Assembly: GCA_966211965.1 (NCBI GenBank) | Contig: CBIHON010000024.1 | Location: forward strand, 1-64,000 | From: CBIHON01 sp966211965 | Lineage (GTDB): Bacteria > Pseudomonadota > Gammaproteobacteria > Burkholderiales > Burkholderiaceae_D | DNA length: 64,000 bases | Direction of reading: 5' to 3' | Shown here: positions 36,777-44,485 of the stretch, in pieces | How the letters are laid out: each line of letters begins with the position of its first letter | Numbering within the stretch: the first letter of the stretch is position 1 | Made by a program: the position numbers and the translations under genes | The notes under the pieces: model-generated | What the model was told of the DNA's origin: nothing | What the model saw: only the letters and a program-made list of their open reading frames with translations | Databases searched by the model: none

Positions 36777-37034
36777 TCACCCGCCCGTCACCGGCGGGAA
36801 AAACGCCACTTCGCAGCCTTCGCTAATCCGTGTATCGGCGCCGGTCATTTCATGGTTGTACGCCATGCGCAATGCCCGTCCTTCGGCCAGCGCTTCGGCC
36901 CAGGCGCCGCCGCGCTCGCGCAGGAACGAGCGTACTTCCCCGACGGTTTGCACATGCGCCGGCAGTGCAAGAGTTTCCTGGGCGATGCCGAGCGCCTCGC
37001 GAATGCCGGCAAAAAAGCGGAGTTGAATATTCAT
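36777..37034 (-). CDS. moaD: Molybdopterin synthase sulfur carrier subunit
   Basis: An 85-residue ubiquitin-like sulfur carrier starting MNIQLRFFAGIREALG and ending FFPPVTGG. The invariant C-terminal Gly-Gly is thiocarboxylated to donate sulfur in the MoaE reaction. The frame is open further upstream into moeA, but only the ATG at 37034 gives the family length. It begins 11 bases after moeA ends. Confidence 0.93.
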   Translation of the reverse strand: MNIQLRFFAGIREALGIAQETLALPAHVQTVGEVRSFLRERGGAWAEALAEGRALRMAYNHEMTGADTRISEGCEVAFFPPVTGG

Positions 37035-37045
37035 TTGAGCAGCGG

Positions 37046-38287
37046 TCAATACAGCAGATCGTTGAAAGGAAGGAAGCGCACCATGTCGCCCGAGACGATG
37101 GTCCGGCCGGGAGGATTGTCGATCAAACCATCGCCCCACACCGTCGAGCTCAATACGGCCGAGCTTTGATTGGCAAACAAATCGAGCCCGCCTTGCGCAT
37201 TGATTTTCGCACGCAGGAATTCGTTGCGCTTGTCGGCTTTCGGCCAATTGAAATCGGCGCGCATCGTGAAGGACCTCGGCGCGACATCCTGTACGCCTTG
37301 CAGGCGCAAAATGAAGGGCCGCACGAACAGCAGGAAGGTGACGAAGCTCGACACCGGATTGCCCGGCAGTCCAAGGAAAAATGCGCTGCCGTCCTGGCCG
37401 GTGCGATCGACTTCGCCGAAGGCCAGCGGCTTGCCGGGCTTGACCGCGATCTGCCACATGTTCAAGCGCCCTTCCGCTTCGACTGCCGGCTTGATGTGGT
37501 CTTCCTCGCCGACCGAAACGCCGCCGGAAGTGATGATCAAGTCATGCTCTTGCGCCGCCTTGCGCAAGGTTTCGCGCGTCGTCCCCAGTGTGTCCGGCAC
37601 GATGCCGTAATCGGTGATGCCGCAGCCCAGGTTTTCCAGCATGGCGCGCAAGGTGAAACGGTTGGAGTTGTAAATCGCTCCAGGCTTCAAAACCTCGCCC
37701 GGCATAGTCAGTTCATCGCCGGTGAAAAAAACCGCCACGCGCAGCTTGCGCACCACCGGCAGCGCGGCAAGACCAACCGAAGCGGCCAAGCCCAGTTCCT
37801 GCGCACGCAGGCGGCAGCCGGCCGGCAGGATCGTGCTGCCGGCCCGGATGTCTTCACCGGCGCGGCGTATCCAGTCGCCGGATTTCGGTATGTGACGGAC
37901 TGTGACGAACTCGCCGTCCCCGCTTTTTTCCGCTTCGCACAACTCCTGCATCACGACTGCATCCGCGCCGGGCGGAATCATCGCGCCCGTGAATATCCTG
38001 GCGGCGGTACCGGGCTGCAGGGTCTGCGGCACCTGGCCTGCGGGAATGCGTTGAGTCACCTTCAGGCGCGCCGAACCGCCCAGGCAATACGCGGCGCGTA
38101 CCGCATAGCCGTCCATCTGCGTATTGTCCATCGGCGGGACGTCGAGTTGCGAACTTTGCGCGGCGGCGAGAACACGGCCATTGGCGTCCAACGTCGGAAT
38201 GATTTCGCTGTCGGTGAGGGGACGGGCTGCGGATAGAAGGAAATCGAGCGCTTCGGCAACGCTCAACATGGGTTTCTGTTCGGTCAT
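37046..38287 (-). CDS. moeA: Molybdopterin molybdenumtransferase
   Basis: A 413-residue MoeA, which inserts molybdate into adenylated molybdopterin. Landmarks are PPMDNTQMDGYAVRA near the N-terminus, TGAMIPPGADAVVMQE, TSGGVSVGEEDHIKPA, and FFLGLPGNPVSSFVTF followed by the C-terminal domain. It is the first gene of the moeA-moaD-(lysE-like)-moaE-crcB run. The gap to thrC (38288-38498) contains a REP palindrome. Confidence 0.95.
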   Translation of the reverse strand: MTEQKPMLSVAEALDFLLSAARPLTDSEIIPTLDANGRVLAAAQSSQLDVPPMDNTQMDGYAVRAAYCLGGSARLKVTQRIPAGQVPQTLQPGTAARIFTGAMIPPGADAVVMQELCEAEKSGDGEFVTVRHIPKSGDWIRRAGEDIRAGSTILPAGCRLRAQELGLAASVGLAALPVVRKLRVAVFFTGDELTMPGEVLKPGAIYNSNRFTLRAMLENLGCGITDYGIVPDTLGTTRETLRKAAQEHDLIITSGGVSVGEEDHIKPAVEAEGRLNMWQIAVKPGKPLAFGEVDRTGQDGSAFFLGLPGNPVSSFVTFLLFVRPFILRLQGVQDVAPRSFTMRADFNWPKADKRNEFLRAKINAQGGLDLFANQSSAVLSSTVWGDGLIDNPPGRTIVSGDMVRFLPFNDLLY

Positions 38288-38406
38288 GCTGGGCTCGGTG
38301 GTGACGGCATTGCGAAGATTGTAAACCGAATGAGGCTCTTGTTCTAAGAGCCTCTAAAACTCAGGCCAAAGCTCAGGCATCGATGGCGAAAATATCGACC
38401 GCCCCG

Positions 38407-38482
38407 CAGGAGCGGCTCATGGCCGCGATAGCGCTCTGATAGCCCCCATTCAAGTGCTGTCACGGCCAAGGGCCGCTCCTAC
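38407..38482. repeat. REP-like palindrome, GGAGCGG family, copy 3
   Basis: CAGGAGCGGCTCATGGCCGC pairs imperfectly with GGCCAAGGGCCGCTCCTAC. It fills much of the gap between thrC and moeA and could stop or process thrC transcripts. Confidence 0.65.
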
Positions 38483-38498
38483 ATTGAGTTCCGGCATA

Positions 38499-39959
38499 TT
38501 ACAAGCCCGTATGCTCGGCAATATACGCCTTCATCTTCGCCACATCCGGCGCCATCACCACGAAGCGCTGCGGCAAGTCTTCGATATTCTCGAACCCGGC
38601 CGGACGTTGCGCGTCGACACCCAGCGCTTCCAGAATGGTCTCATTGAATTTTGCCGGCAGCGCGGTTTCCAGCACGATCATCGGTACGCCTGGCGTCAAG
38701 TACTGGCGGGCGACCTTGATGCCGTCGGCGGTATGGGTGTCGATCATCACGTCGTAGTCGTCCTGGACGTCGCGGATCGTGTTGAGGCGGTCCTGGTGGG
38801 TCGACCTGCCCGACAGGAAACCGTATTGCGCAATCTTGCCGAATTCATCTCCGTCGCTGCCCGGCTTGCCGGACAGATCGAAGCCGCCATGCGTTTCGAC
38901 TTTCTGGAACAAGGCGCGCACCCGCTCGCTGTCGCGGCCGAGCAAGTCATAGATGAAACGTTCGAAATTGGAAGCTTTCGAAATGTCCATCGAGGGACTG
39001 CTGGTATGGTAAGTCTCGGCCGATTTGCGCACGCGGTAGACGCCGGTGCGGAAGAATTCGTCGAGCACGTCGTTCTCATTGGTCGCCGCCACCAGCTTGT
39101 CGATCGGCAGGCCCATCATGCGCGCGATGTGGCCGGCGCAGATATTGCCGAAATTGCCGGATGGGACAGTGAACGAAACCTTTTGCTCGTTGCTGGCGGT
39201 TGCGCTCAGGTAACCGCGGAAGTAGTACACCACTTGCGCCACCACGCGCGCCCAGTTGATCGAATTGACGGTGCCGATTTTCTGGCGGGTCTTGAATTCG
39301 AGGTCGTTCGACACGGCCTTGACCATGTCCTGGCAATCGTCGAACACGCCTTCGACCGCGATATTGAAAATATTCGGGTCTTGCAGGCTGAACATTTGCG
39401 CGGTCTGGAAGGCGCTCATCTTCTTGTACGGAGACAGCATGAAGACGCGGATGCCCTTCTTGCCGCGCATCGCGTATTCCGCCGCGCTGCCGGTGTCACC
39501 CGAGGTGGCGCCGAAGATGTTCAACTCGGCATGCTGCCTGGCCAGCGTGTATTCGAACAGATTGCCGAGCAATTGCATCGCCATGTCCTTGAAAGCCAGC
39601 GTCGGGCCGTTGGACAGGGCTTGCAGCATCAGCTTGCTGCCGTTCTTTTCTTCCAGCACGCGCAAAGGCGTGATTTGCGCGGCATCTTCCCCGGCGCGCG
39701 CGTTGCGGTAGACCTCGGCGGTATAGGTTTTGCGGGTCAGCGCCTTCAAGTCGGCTTCGGGAATATCGGTTGCGAATTTCTTCAGGACTTCCAGCGCCAG
39801 GTCGGCATAGGACAGCTTGCGCCAGGCATCGAGTTCGGCGCCGCTGACTTGCGGATATTCCGCCGGCAGGTACAAGCCGCCGTCGGGCGCGAGTCCGCCG
39901 AGCAGGATTTGGGAGAAGGATTGTGCCGGAGCCAGGCCGCGCGTGGAGACGTATTGCAT
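38499..39959 (-). CDS. thrC: Threonine synthase
   Basis: A 486-residue PLP enzyme that converts O-phosphohomoserine to threonine. The N-terminal segment reads LLGGLAPDGGLYLPAEYP. The PLP lysine is in SNGPTLAFKDMAMQLLG, followed by the SGDTGSAA phosphate loop. In related genomes thrC normally follows hom directly; here about 15.7 kb separates this gene from hom at 55739-57049. Confidence 0.95.
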   Translation of the reverse strand: MQYVSTRGLAPAQSFSQILLGGLAPDGGLYLPAEYPQVSGAELDAWRKLSYADLALEVLKKFATDIPEADLKALTRKTYTAEVYRNARAGEDAAQITPLRVLEEKNGSKLMLQALSNGPTLAFKDMAMQLLGNLFEYTLARQHAELNIFGATSGDTGSAAEYAMRGKKGIRVFMLSPYKKMSAFQTAQMFSLQDPNIFNIAVEGVFDDCQDMVKAVSNDLEFKTRQKIGTVNSINWARVVAQVVYYFRGYLSATASNEQKVSFTVPSGNFGNICAGHIARMMGLPIDKLVAATNENDVLDEFFRTGVYRVRKSAETYHTSSPSMDISKASNFERFIYDLLGRDSERVRALFQKVETHGGFDLSGKPGSDGDEFGKIAQYGFLSGRSTHQDRLNTIRDVQDDYDVMIDTHTADGIKVARQYLTPGVPMIVLETALPAKFNETILEALGVDAQRPAGFENIEDLPQRFVVMAPDVAKMKAYIAEHTGL

Positions 39960-40084
39960 AGTGGGTTCAGTGGATTGGATGACAACGAGTGACCGACATT
40001 ATAAAGCGGCACCAAGGTCGCATGGAAATTTCGGACTCCAACGCCGGCCTCATCAGGCTGAAAACACAAGACCGCATGCGTACC

Positions 40085-40199
40085 GGCTAAGCAGGTCCGC
40101 AGAAATTTTTGACACGAAGCTCGATCCAGCTCCCTCTCCTTCAAGGGGAGGAAACGCTCTCATGACCGTGTCAAAAAATCCTTGCGGACCTGCTTAGCC
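40085..40199. mobile_element. MITE-like element with about 31-base inverted ends
   Basis: GGCTAAGCAGGTCCGC followed by an A/T-rich TTTTTGACAC stretch (40085-40115) recurs inverted at 40168-40199; the outer 16 bases are identical and the inner 15 nearly so. The centre contains a small CCCTCTCCTTCAAGGGGAGG hairpin. The right end provides the stop codon and last glycine codon of the gene at 40194-40940. Upstream, 39960-40084 holds only the thrC leader. Confidence 0.6.
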
Positions 40200-40940
40200 A
40201 AGCGCATAGCCGATCGCTGCGCCGCGCACCGCCGCCCCGCCTGGCGGATTTCCTCTGTATTTGCCCTGCTCTACGCCGATACTTGCAATCGTTTGATCGA
40301 GGCCGGCACGCGGGGTGGTGTTCTGGGTGCTGAGCTCGGCACTGAACTCGGCATTGAGCGCCGCGGAGGAAGCGGCAATCGCCAGCGCCGCGATCACGCC
40401 ATACTCCTCTGCGCCGCCTTTCAAGGCGCTGCCGGCGCGATCTCCCCGCAAGCTGACGCAAGCATCGACCCCATTGGCAGCAGCCGCTTCAATGCGTTCG
40501 TTATTGCCGCCCAGCGCCGCGGTCAAGCCCGCGGCAGCCATCGCGCAGGCCACGATTTCGTCATTTGGAAACGCCGCGCTACGCTTGCAAACCATGCCGA
40601 TCGCCGCCGCAGCCAGCAGGAAATCGCGCGCTCCTGCCGCCGCATTGGCCGGGCGGCAGTCCCGCACGTAATGCCGCAACACCATGGAGACAATTCCAGG
40701 CTCGTCCCGGCTCTCAAGCGCCGCCAGCCGGATCCGGTCCAGCTTTGCATTCAGGCTGGCCTCATCTTCATACACGCGCTCGTTGGCACGCATCATCGCG
40801 GCGATGCGCAAACCGTTATCGGCCCCATGGCGCATCAAATCGGCCATCGTGTCGAATCCATACGGCACGGCGACCGGCCTGGCCGCCCTCTTTTCTTGCC
40901 CATCATCTTCGTCGTACAGGTCAAATACGCGTGTAAGCAT
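40194..40940 (-). CDS. Serine-dehydratase-alpha-like protein lacking the cluster motif
   Basis: A 248-residue protein. Its middle resembles the iron-sulfur L-serine dehydratase alpha domain: LLAAAAIGMVCKRSA, then EIVACAMAAAGLTAALGG and a helix like EQVENAAEIGM. The family signature GCQGEVG, with a cluster-ligand Cys, is replaced by PNDEIV, and the C-terminal conserved half is missing or altered. It begins 15 bases after the SDR-type threonine dehydrogenase in the same operon as kbl. Either it is a decayed serine (or threonine) deaminase or a repurposed fold. Its stop codon comes from the MITE-like element at 40085-40199. Confidence 0.55.
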   Translation of the reverse strand: MLTRVFDLYDEDDGQEKRAARPVAVPYGFDTMADLMRHGADNGLRIAAMMRANERVYEDEASLNAKLDRIRLAALESRDEPGIVSMVLRHYVRDCRPANAAAGARDFLLAAAAIGMVCKRSAAFPNDEIVACAMAAAGLTAALGGNNERIEAAAANGVDACVSLRGDRAGSALKGGAEEYGVIAALAIAASSAALNAEFSAELSTQNTTPRAGLDQTIASIGVEQGKYRGNPPGGAAVRGAAIGYALG

Positions 40941-40955
40941 ACGGCGGTTCCGTCC

Positions 40956-41927
40956 TCAAGCTGCCTGGTGGCACTCGCGTTCCACCACATTCATATGGAG
41001 CAGCATGTCTTCCACCAGATGCGTGAGCCCGATATGGGCCCGCCAACCCCAATCAGCGCGAGCATAAGTATCGTCCAGGCTATGCGGCCAGCTATCCGCA
41101 ATCGCCTGGCGATGATCCGGCCGGTAGCTTATGTCGAACTCGGGCAGATATTGTTTGATAACTTGCGCCAACTGCCGTGGATTGAAGCTCACGCCGGCGA
41201 CATTGTAGGCCGAGCGAATCCGGATCTGCTCGACCGGCGCTTCCATCAATTCGATGGTGGCGCGAATCGCGTCGGGCATGTAGATCATCGGCAACGTGGT
41301 CTCGGGTCCGAGGTAGCAGTCGTAGCGCTCGCCGCGCTTGGCCGCATGGAAAATCGCGATCGCGTAGTCGGTGGTGCCGCCGCCCGGCGGCGACTTGTAG
41401 CTGATGATGCCGGGGTAGCGGATGCTGCGCACGTCGACGCCGAATTTGCTGAAATAGTATTCGCACAGACGCTCGCCGGCCTGCTTGCTGATGCCGTAAA
41501 TCGTGGTCGGGTCCATCACCGCCAGTTGCGGCGTATCGACCGCCGGCGTGTGCGGGCCGAAAGCGGCGATCGAGGATGGCCAGAACACGCGCAAAGGCTT
41601 GCCAGCCTGGTTGCGTTCGCGCGCCAGCTCAAGGACGTTGAGCAAGCCGTTCATGTTCAGGGTCCAGGCTTTCAGCGGCGCTTGTTCGCCGGTGACGGAC
41701 AACAGCGCGGCCAGTTGATATACCTGCGTGACGCCGTAGCTCTCTACCACTTGCGCCAGGCGCTTGCTGTCAAGGACGTCGACCGTCTCGTAGCACGCCG
41801 CGCCGAACAGGCTGCGCGCGCCGATGTCGGCCGCGATCACGTTGTCCGCGCCGTTCCTGGCGACAAGTGCATCGACCAGTTCGCTGCCGATTTGCCCGTT
41901 GGCGCCGATTACCAGAATGCGTTCCAT
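40956..41927 (-). CDS. tdh: SDR-type L-threonine 3-dehydrogenase
   Basis: A 323-residue extended short-chain dehydrogenase: VIGANGQIGSELVDAL at the N-terminus, FWPSSIAAFGP with the catalytic Ser, and YGISKQAGERLCEYY with the Tyr-x-x-x-Lys pair. The segments SIRYPGIISYKSPPGGGTTD and YDCYLGPETTLPMIYMPDA match epimerase-like threonine dehydrogenases, not the zinc type. It oxidises threonine to 2-amino-3-ketobutyrate, which the adjacent Kbl cleaves. It lies 15 bases after kbl. Confidence 0.9.
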   Translation of the reverse strand: MERILVIGANGQIGSELVDALVARNGADNVIAADIGARSLFGAACYETVDVLDSKRLAQVVESYGVTQVYQLAALLSVTGEQAPLKAWTLNMNGLLNVLELARERNQAGKPLRVFWPSSIAAFGPHTPAVDTPQLAVMDPTTIYGISKQAGERLCEYYFSKFGVDVRSIRYPGIISYKSPPGGGTTDYAIAIFHAAKRGERYDCYLGPETTLPMIYMPDAIRATIELMEAPVEQIRIRSAYNVAGVSFNPRQLAQVIKQYLPEFDISYRPDHRQAIADSWPHSLDDTYARADWGWRAHIGLTHLVEDMLLHMNVVERECHQAA

Positions 41928-41942
41928 GTGTCATCCTCCTGC

Positions 41943-43151
41943 TTAGTTTTTCAACAGTCCCAATTCACGTCCGGCCTGAGCAAAAGCGGCGAGCGCCTTA
42001 TCCAACTGCGCGGTCGTATGCGCCGCCGACAACTGCACCCGCACCCGCGCCTGTCCCATCGGCACTACCGGATAAAAGAAGCCGGTCACCAGCACGCCCA
42101 ACTCATAGAGCCGCTTGGCGAATTGCTGCGCCAGCGGAGCATCGAACAGCATCACAGGCACGACCGGATGCGTGCCCGGCTTGACGGTGAATCCCAGCTC
42201 GGCAATCGCGCGGCGGAAATGCGCGGTATTGGCATGCAGGCGGTCGCGCAATTCAGTCGAGGACGACAGACGCTTCAACACTTCGAGCGAAGCACCGGCA
42301 ATGGTCGGCGCCAGGCTGTTGGAAAATAAATACGGACGCGATTTCTGGCGCAGCGTCTCGATCACTTCGCGCCGCGCAGCGGTGAAGCCGCCCATCGCGC
42401 CGCCGAGCGCCTTGCCCAGCGTGCCGGTGATGATGTCGATGCGGCCCATCACGCCATGATGCTCGTGCGTGCCGCGCCCGGTCGCGCCCATGAAGCCGGA
42501 CGCATGGCATTCGTCGATCATCACCAGTGCGCCGTAGCGCTCCGCCAGATCGCAGATCTTGTCAAGCTGCGCAATCGTGCCGTCCATCGAAAACACGCCG
42601 TCGGTCACGATCAGCTTGTGGCGCTTGCCTGCTGCAGCCTGCAATTGCAATTCCAGGTCCGCCATGTCGTTGTGCTGATAACGATAGCGTGCCGCCTTGC
42701 ACAGGCGGATGCCATCGATGATCGAGGCATGGTTCAGGGCATCGGAAATGATGGCGTCCTGCTCGTCGAACAAGGGCTCGAACACGCCGCCGTTGGCATC
42801 GAAAGCCGCAGCGTACAGGATGGTATCTTCCATCCCGAGAAACTCCGAAATCGCGCGCTCCAATTGCTTGTGCACGGTCTGAGTACCGCAAATGAAGCGC
42901 ACCGAGGACAAGCCGTAGCCATAGTGTTCAGTCGCCTCGATGGCTGCCTTGACCATGGCTTCGTCGCCTGACAGGCCCAGATAATTATTGGCGCACAGGT
43001 TGATCAAGATACGGCCGTCGTCACATGCCACTGCGGCGCCCTGCCGGGAAGCAATGACCCGCTCTTGCTTGTAAAGGCCTTGTTCGCGCAAGGTCGCCAG
43101 GTTGCTGTCCAGTCCGGCATAAAAGGCTTGTTGTGCATTGCTTGCGCTCAT
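41943..43151 (-). CDS. kbl: Glycine C-acetyltransferase (2-amino-3-ketobutyrate CoA ligase)
   Basis: A 402-residue alpha-oxoamine synthase. PLP-binding features are DECHASGFMGATGRGTHEHH and TGTLGKALGGAMGGF with the Schiff-base lysine. CANNYLGLSGDEAMVKAA at the N-terminus and IRLCKAARYRYQHNDMADL agree with Kbl. It turns 2-amino-3-ketobutyrate and CoA into glycine and acetyl-CoA. It is the first gene of the threonine degradation operon, divergent from an XRE-cupin regulator. Confidence 0.95.
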   Translation of the reverse strand: MSASNAQQAFYAGLDSNLATLREQGLYKQERVIASRQGAAVACDDGRILINLCANNYLGLSGDEAMVKAAIEATEHYGYGLSSVRFICGTQTVHKQLERAISEFLGMEDTILYAAAFDANGGVFEPLFDEQDAIISDALNHASIIDGIRLCKAARYRYQHNDMADLELQLQAAAGKRHKLIVTDGVFSMDGTIAQLDKICDLAERYGALVMIDECHASGFMGATGRGTHEHHGVMGRIDIITGTLGKALGGAMGGFTAARREVIETLRQKSRPYLFSNSLAPTIAGASLEVLKRLSSSTELRDRLHANTAHFRRAIAELGFTVKPGTHPVVPVMLFDAPLAQQFAKRLYELGVLVTGFFYPVVPMGQARVRVQLSAAHTTAQLDKALAAFAQAGRELGLLKN

Positions 43152-43286
43152 GGCGTTCCTCGGTATCGGTTTGCTATTGGTTTGCGGTTATTTCTTGACA
43201 AGCTTGTATAAACAATGCAATCCGTCTGTTACGATGTTTTTAAATGTATTCAAAACAAACAAGCAATTCCACTATTTAGAACTTAA

Positions 43287-43302
43287 ATTCAATATAGTGA
43301 AT
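43287..43302. promoter_or_regulatory. Operator candidate between kbl and XRE regulator
   Basis: ATTCA-ATATAG-TGAAT is a perfect 5+6+5 dyad in an AT-rich 188-base divergent region, 38 bases before the XRE start. It is a plausible binding site for that regulator. The region also has TTGACA at 43195 and TATAAA at 43207, too close together to be one promoter. Confidence 0.4.
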
Positions 43303-43339
43303 ATTAGTCCTCCTTATTGAACATTGCAAGCACTCCGCC

Positions 43340-43915
43340 ATGAAAACTCCTCCACCTAAAAAATCCCCCCCGGAAGTCGGTGCCACGCTGCAAAAGTTGC
43401 GTCTCGAACGCGACTTGACGCTGGAAGACCTGTCGCGCGCGGCCGGGGTGTCGAAATCGATGCTGTCGCAAATCGAACGCGAAAAAGCCAATCCGACCAT
43501 CGCCGTGGCTTGGCGGCTGGCCAATGCGCTGGGCATCGGCATCGCGGAATTGCTGGCAAACGAGACCCGGCAGGTCGAGGCGATCCGCATTCTTGATGCT
43601 CACGAAACCCCCACCCTGCCCGGCGACCATTCCGGTTATGTCCTGCGGATATTGGGACCGATGGAACTGGCCGGAAAATTCGAGTGGTATGAATTGACGC
43701 TGGCTGCGAATGGCGCCCTGGTGTCGGCGCCGCACGATCCGGGTACTACCGAGCATCTGACGCTGCTGCATGGCACCCTGGAAATCGAAGTCGACGGCGA
43801 GAAGAAAAAACTCAAGCATGGGGCGACGGCGCGCTATCAAGCTGATAAAAATCACGCCATCCGCAACACTGGCAAGACAGAAGCGAAGGCTTTACTGGTG
43901 GTGATACACCGCTGA
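43340..43915 (+). CDS. XRE-family regulator with C-terminal cupin
   Basis: A 191-residue regulator: helix-turn-helix LRLERDLTLEDLSRAAGVSK, then SQIEREKANPTIAVAWRLAN (residues 17-65), and a small cupin domain (120-190) with TTEHLTLLHGTLEIEVDGE. Such proteins often sense amino acids or related metabolites. Divergent to kbl-tdh and 18 bases before a KefF-like gene, it may control either side; threonine or glycine sensing is speculative. Confidence 0.85.
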   Translation: MKTPPPKKSPPEVGATLQKLRLERDLTLEDLSRAAGVSKSMLSQIEREKANPTIAVAWRLANALGIGIAELLANETRQVEAIRILDAHETPTLPGDHSGYVLRILGPMELAGKFEWYELTLAANGALVSAPHDPGTTEHLTLLHGTLEIEVDGEKKKLKHGATARYQADKNHAIRNTGKTEAKALLVVIHR

Positions 43916-43933
43916 CGAAGGCGAGGCAGTCTT

Positions 43934-44485
43934 ATGCAACAGGCAAAGCTCCACGTGGTCTATGCCCACCCTTATCCGACGCGATCGATTTCGAGCCGGG
44001 CGCTGCTGGAAGTTTTCCTGCAACGCAAGGATGTGTCGGTGCATGCGCTCTACGATCTTTACCCGGATGGCGATATCGATGTGCAGGCCGAGCAGGCCGC
44101 GCTGTCGGCAACGCAAAACATCGTCTGGCTGGCTCCCCTGTACTGGTACAGCGTGCCGGCCCTGATGAAGCAGTGGTTCGACCAGGTGCTCACCCGCGGC
44201 TGGGCCTATGGCCGCGAAGGCAAAGCCTTGGTCGGCCGGCGTTGCCTATGGGTCACCACCACCGGCGGCCATGTGCACGACTATTCAAACCAGGGCATGC
44301 ACCAGCGTCCGTTCGAGGATTTCATCGCACCGATCGAACAGACCGCGCGTTTCTGCGGCATGGATTGGCAACCGCCCTTCGTCGTGCATGGCGCGCATCA
44401 ACAGGATGCTGCCCAGCGCGAGGCCACACGCCATGCGCTGGCGGTACGCGTTGAAGAGATGGTCGCGAGCGCGGGCCGGCCATGA
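43934..44485 (+). CDS. KefF/KefG-like NAD(P)H flavin oxidoreductase
   Basis: A 183-residue flavodoxin-fold quinone reductase: VYAHPYPTRSISSRALLEVF at the N-terminus and FDQVLTRGWAYGREGKALVG in the middle. It matches the ancillary subunits of glutathione-gated potassium efflux systems, which bind FMN and activate the KefB/KefC channel. Its stop overlaps the start of the antiporter by four bases, strongly suggesting a complex with it. Confidence 0.88.
   Translation: MQQAKLHVVYAHPYPTRSISSRALLEVFLQRKDVSVHALYDLYPDGDIDVQAEQAALSATQNIVWLAPLYWYSVPALMKQWFDQVLTRGWAYGREGKALVGRRCLWVTTTGGHVHDYSNQGMHQRPFEDFIAPIEQTARFCGMDWQPPFVVHGAHQQDAAQREATRHALAVRVEEMVASAGRP

Noticed and set aside
43195..43212. TTGACA and TATAAA as a sigma-70 promoter
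   Set aside because: The spacer is only six bases, far from 16-18.
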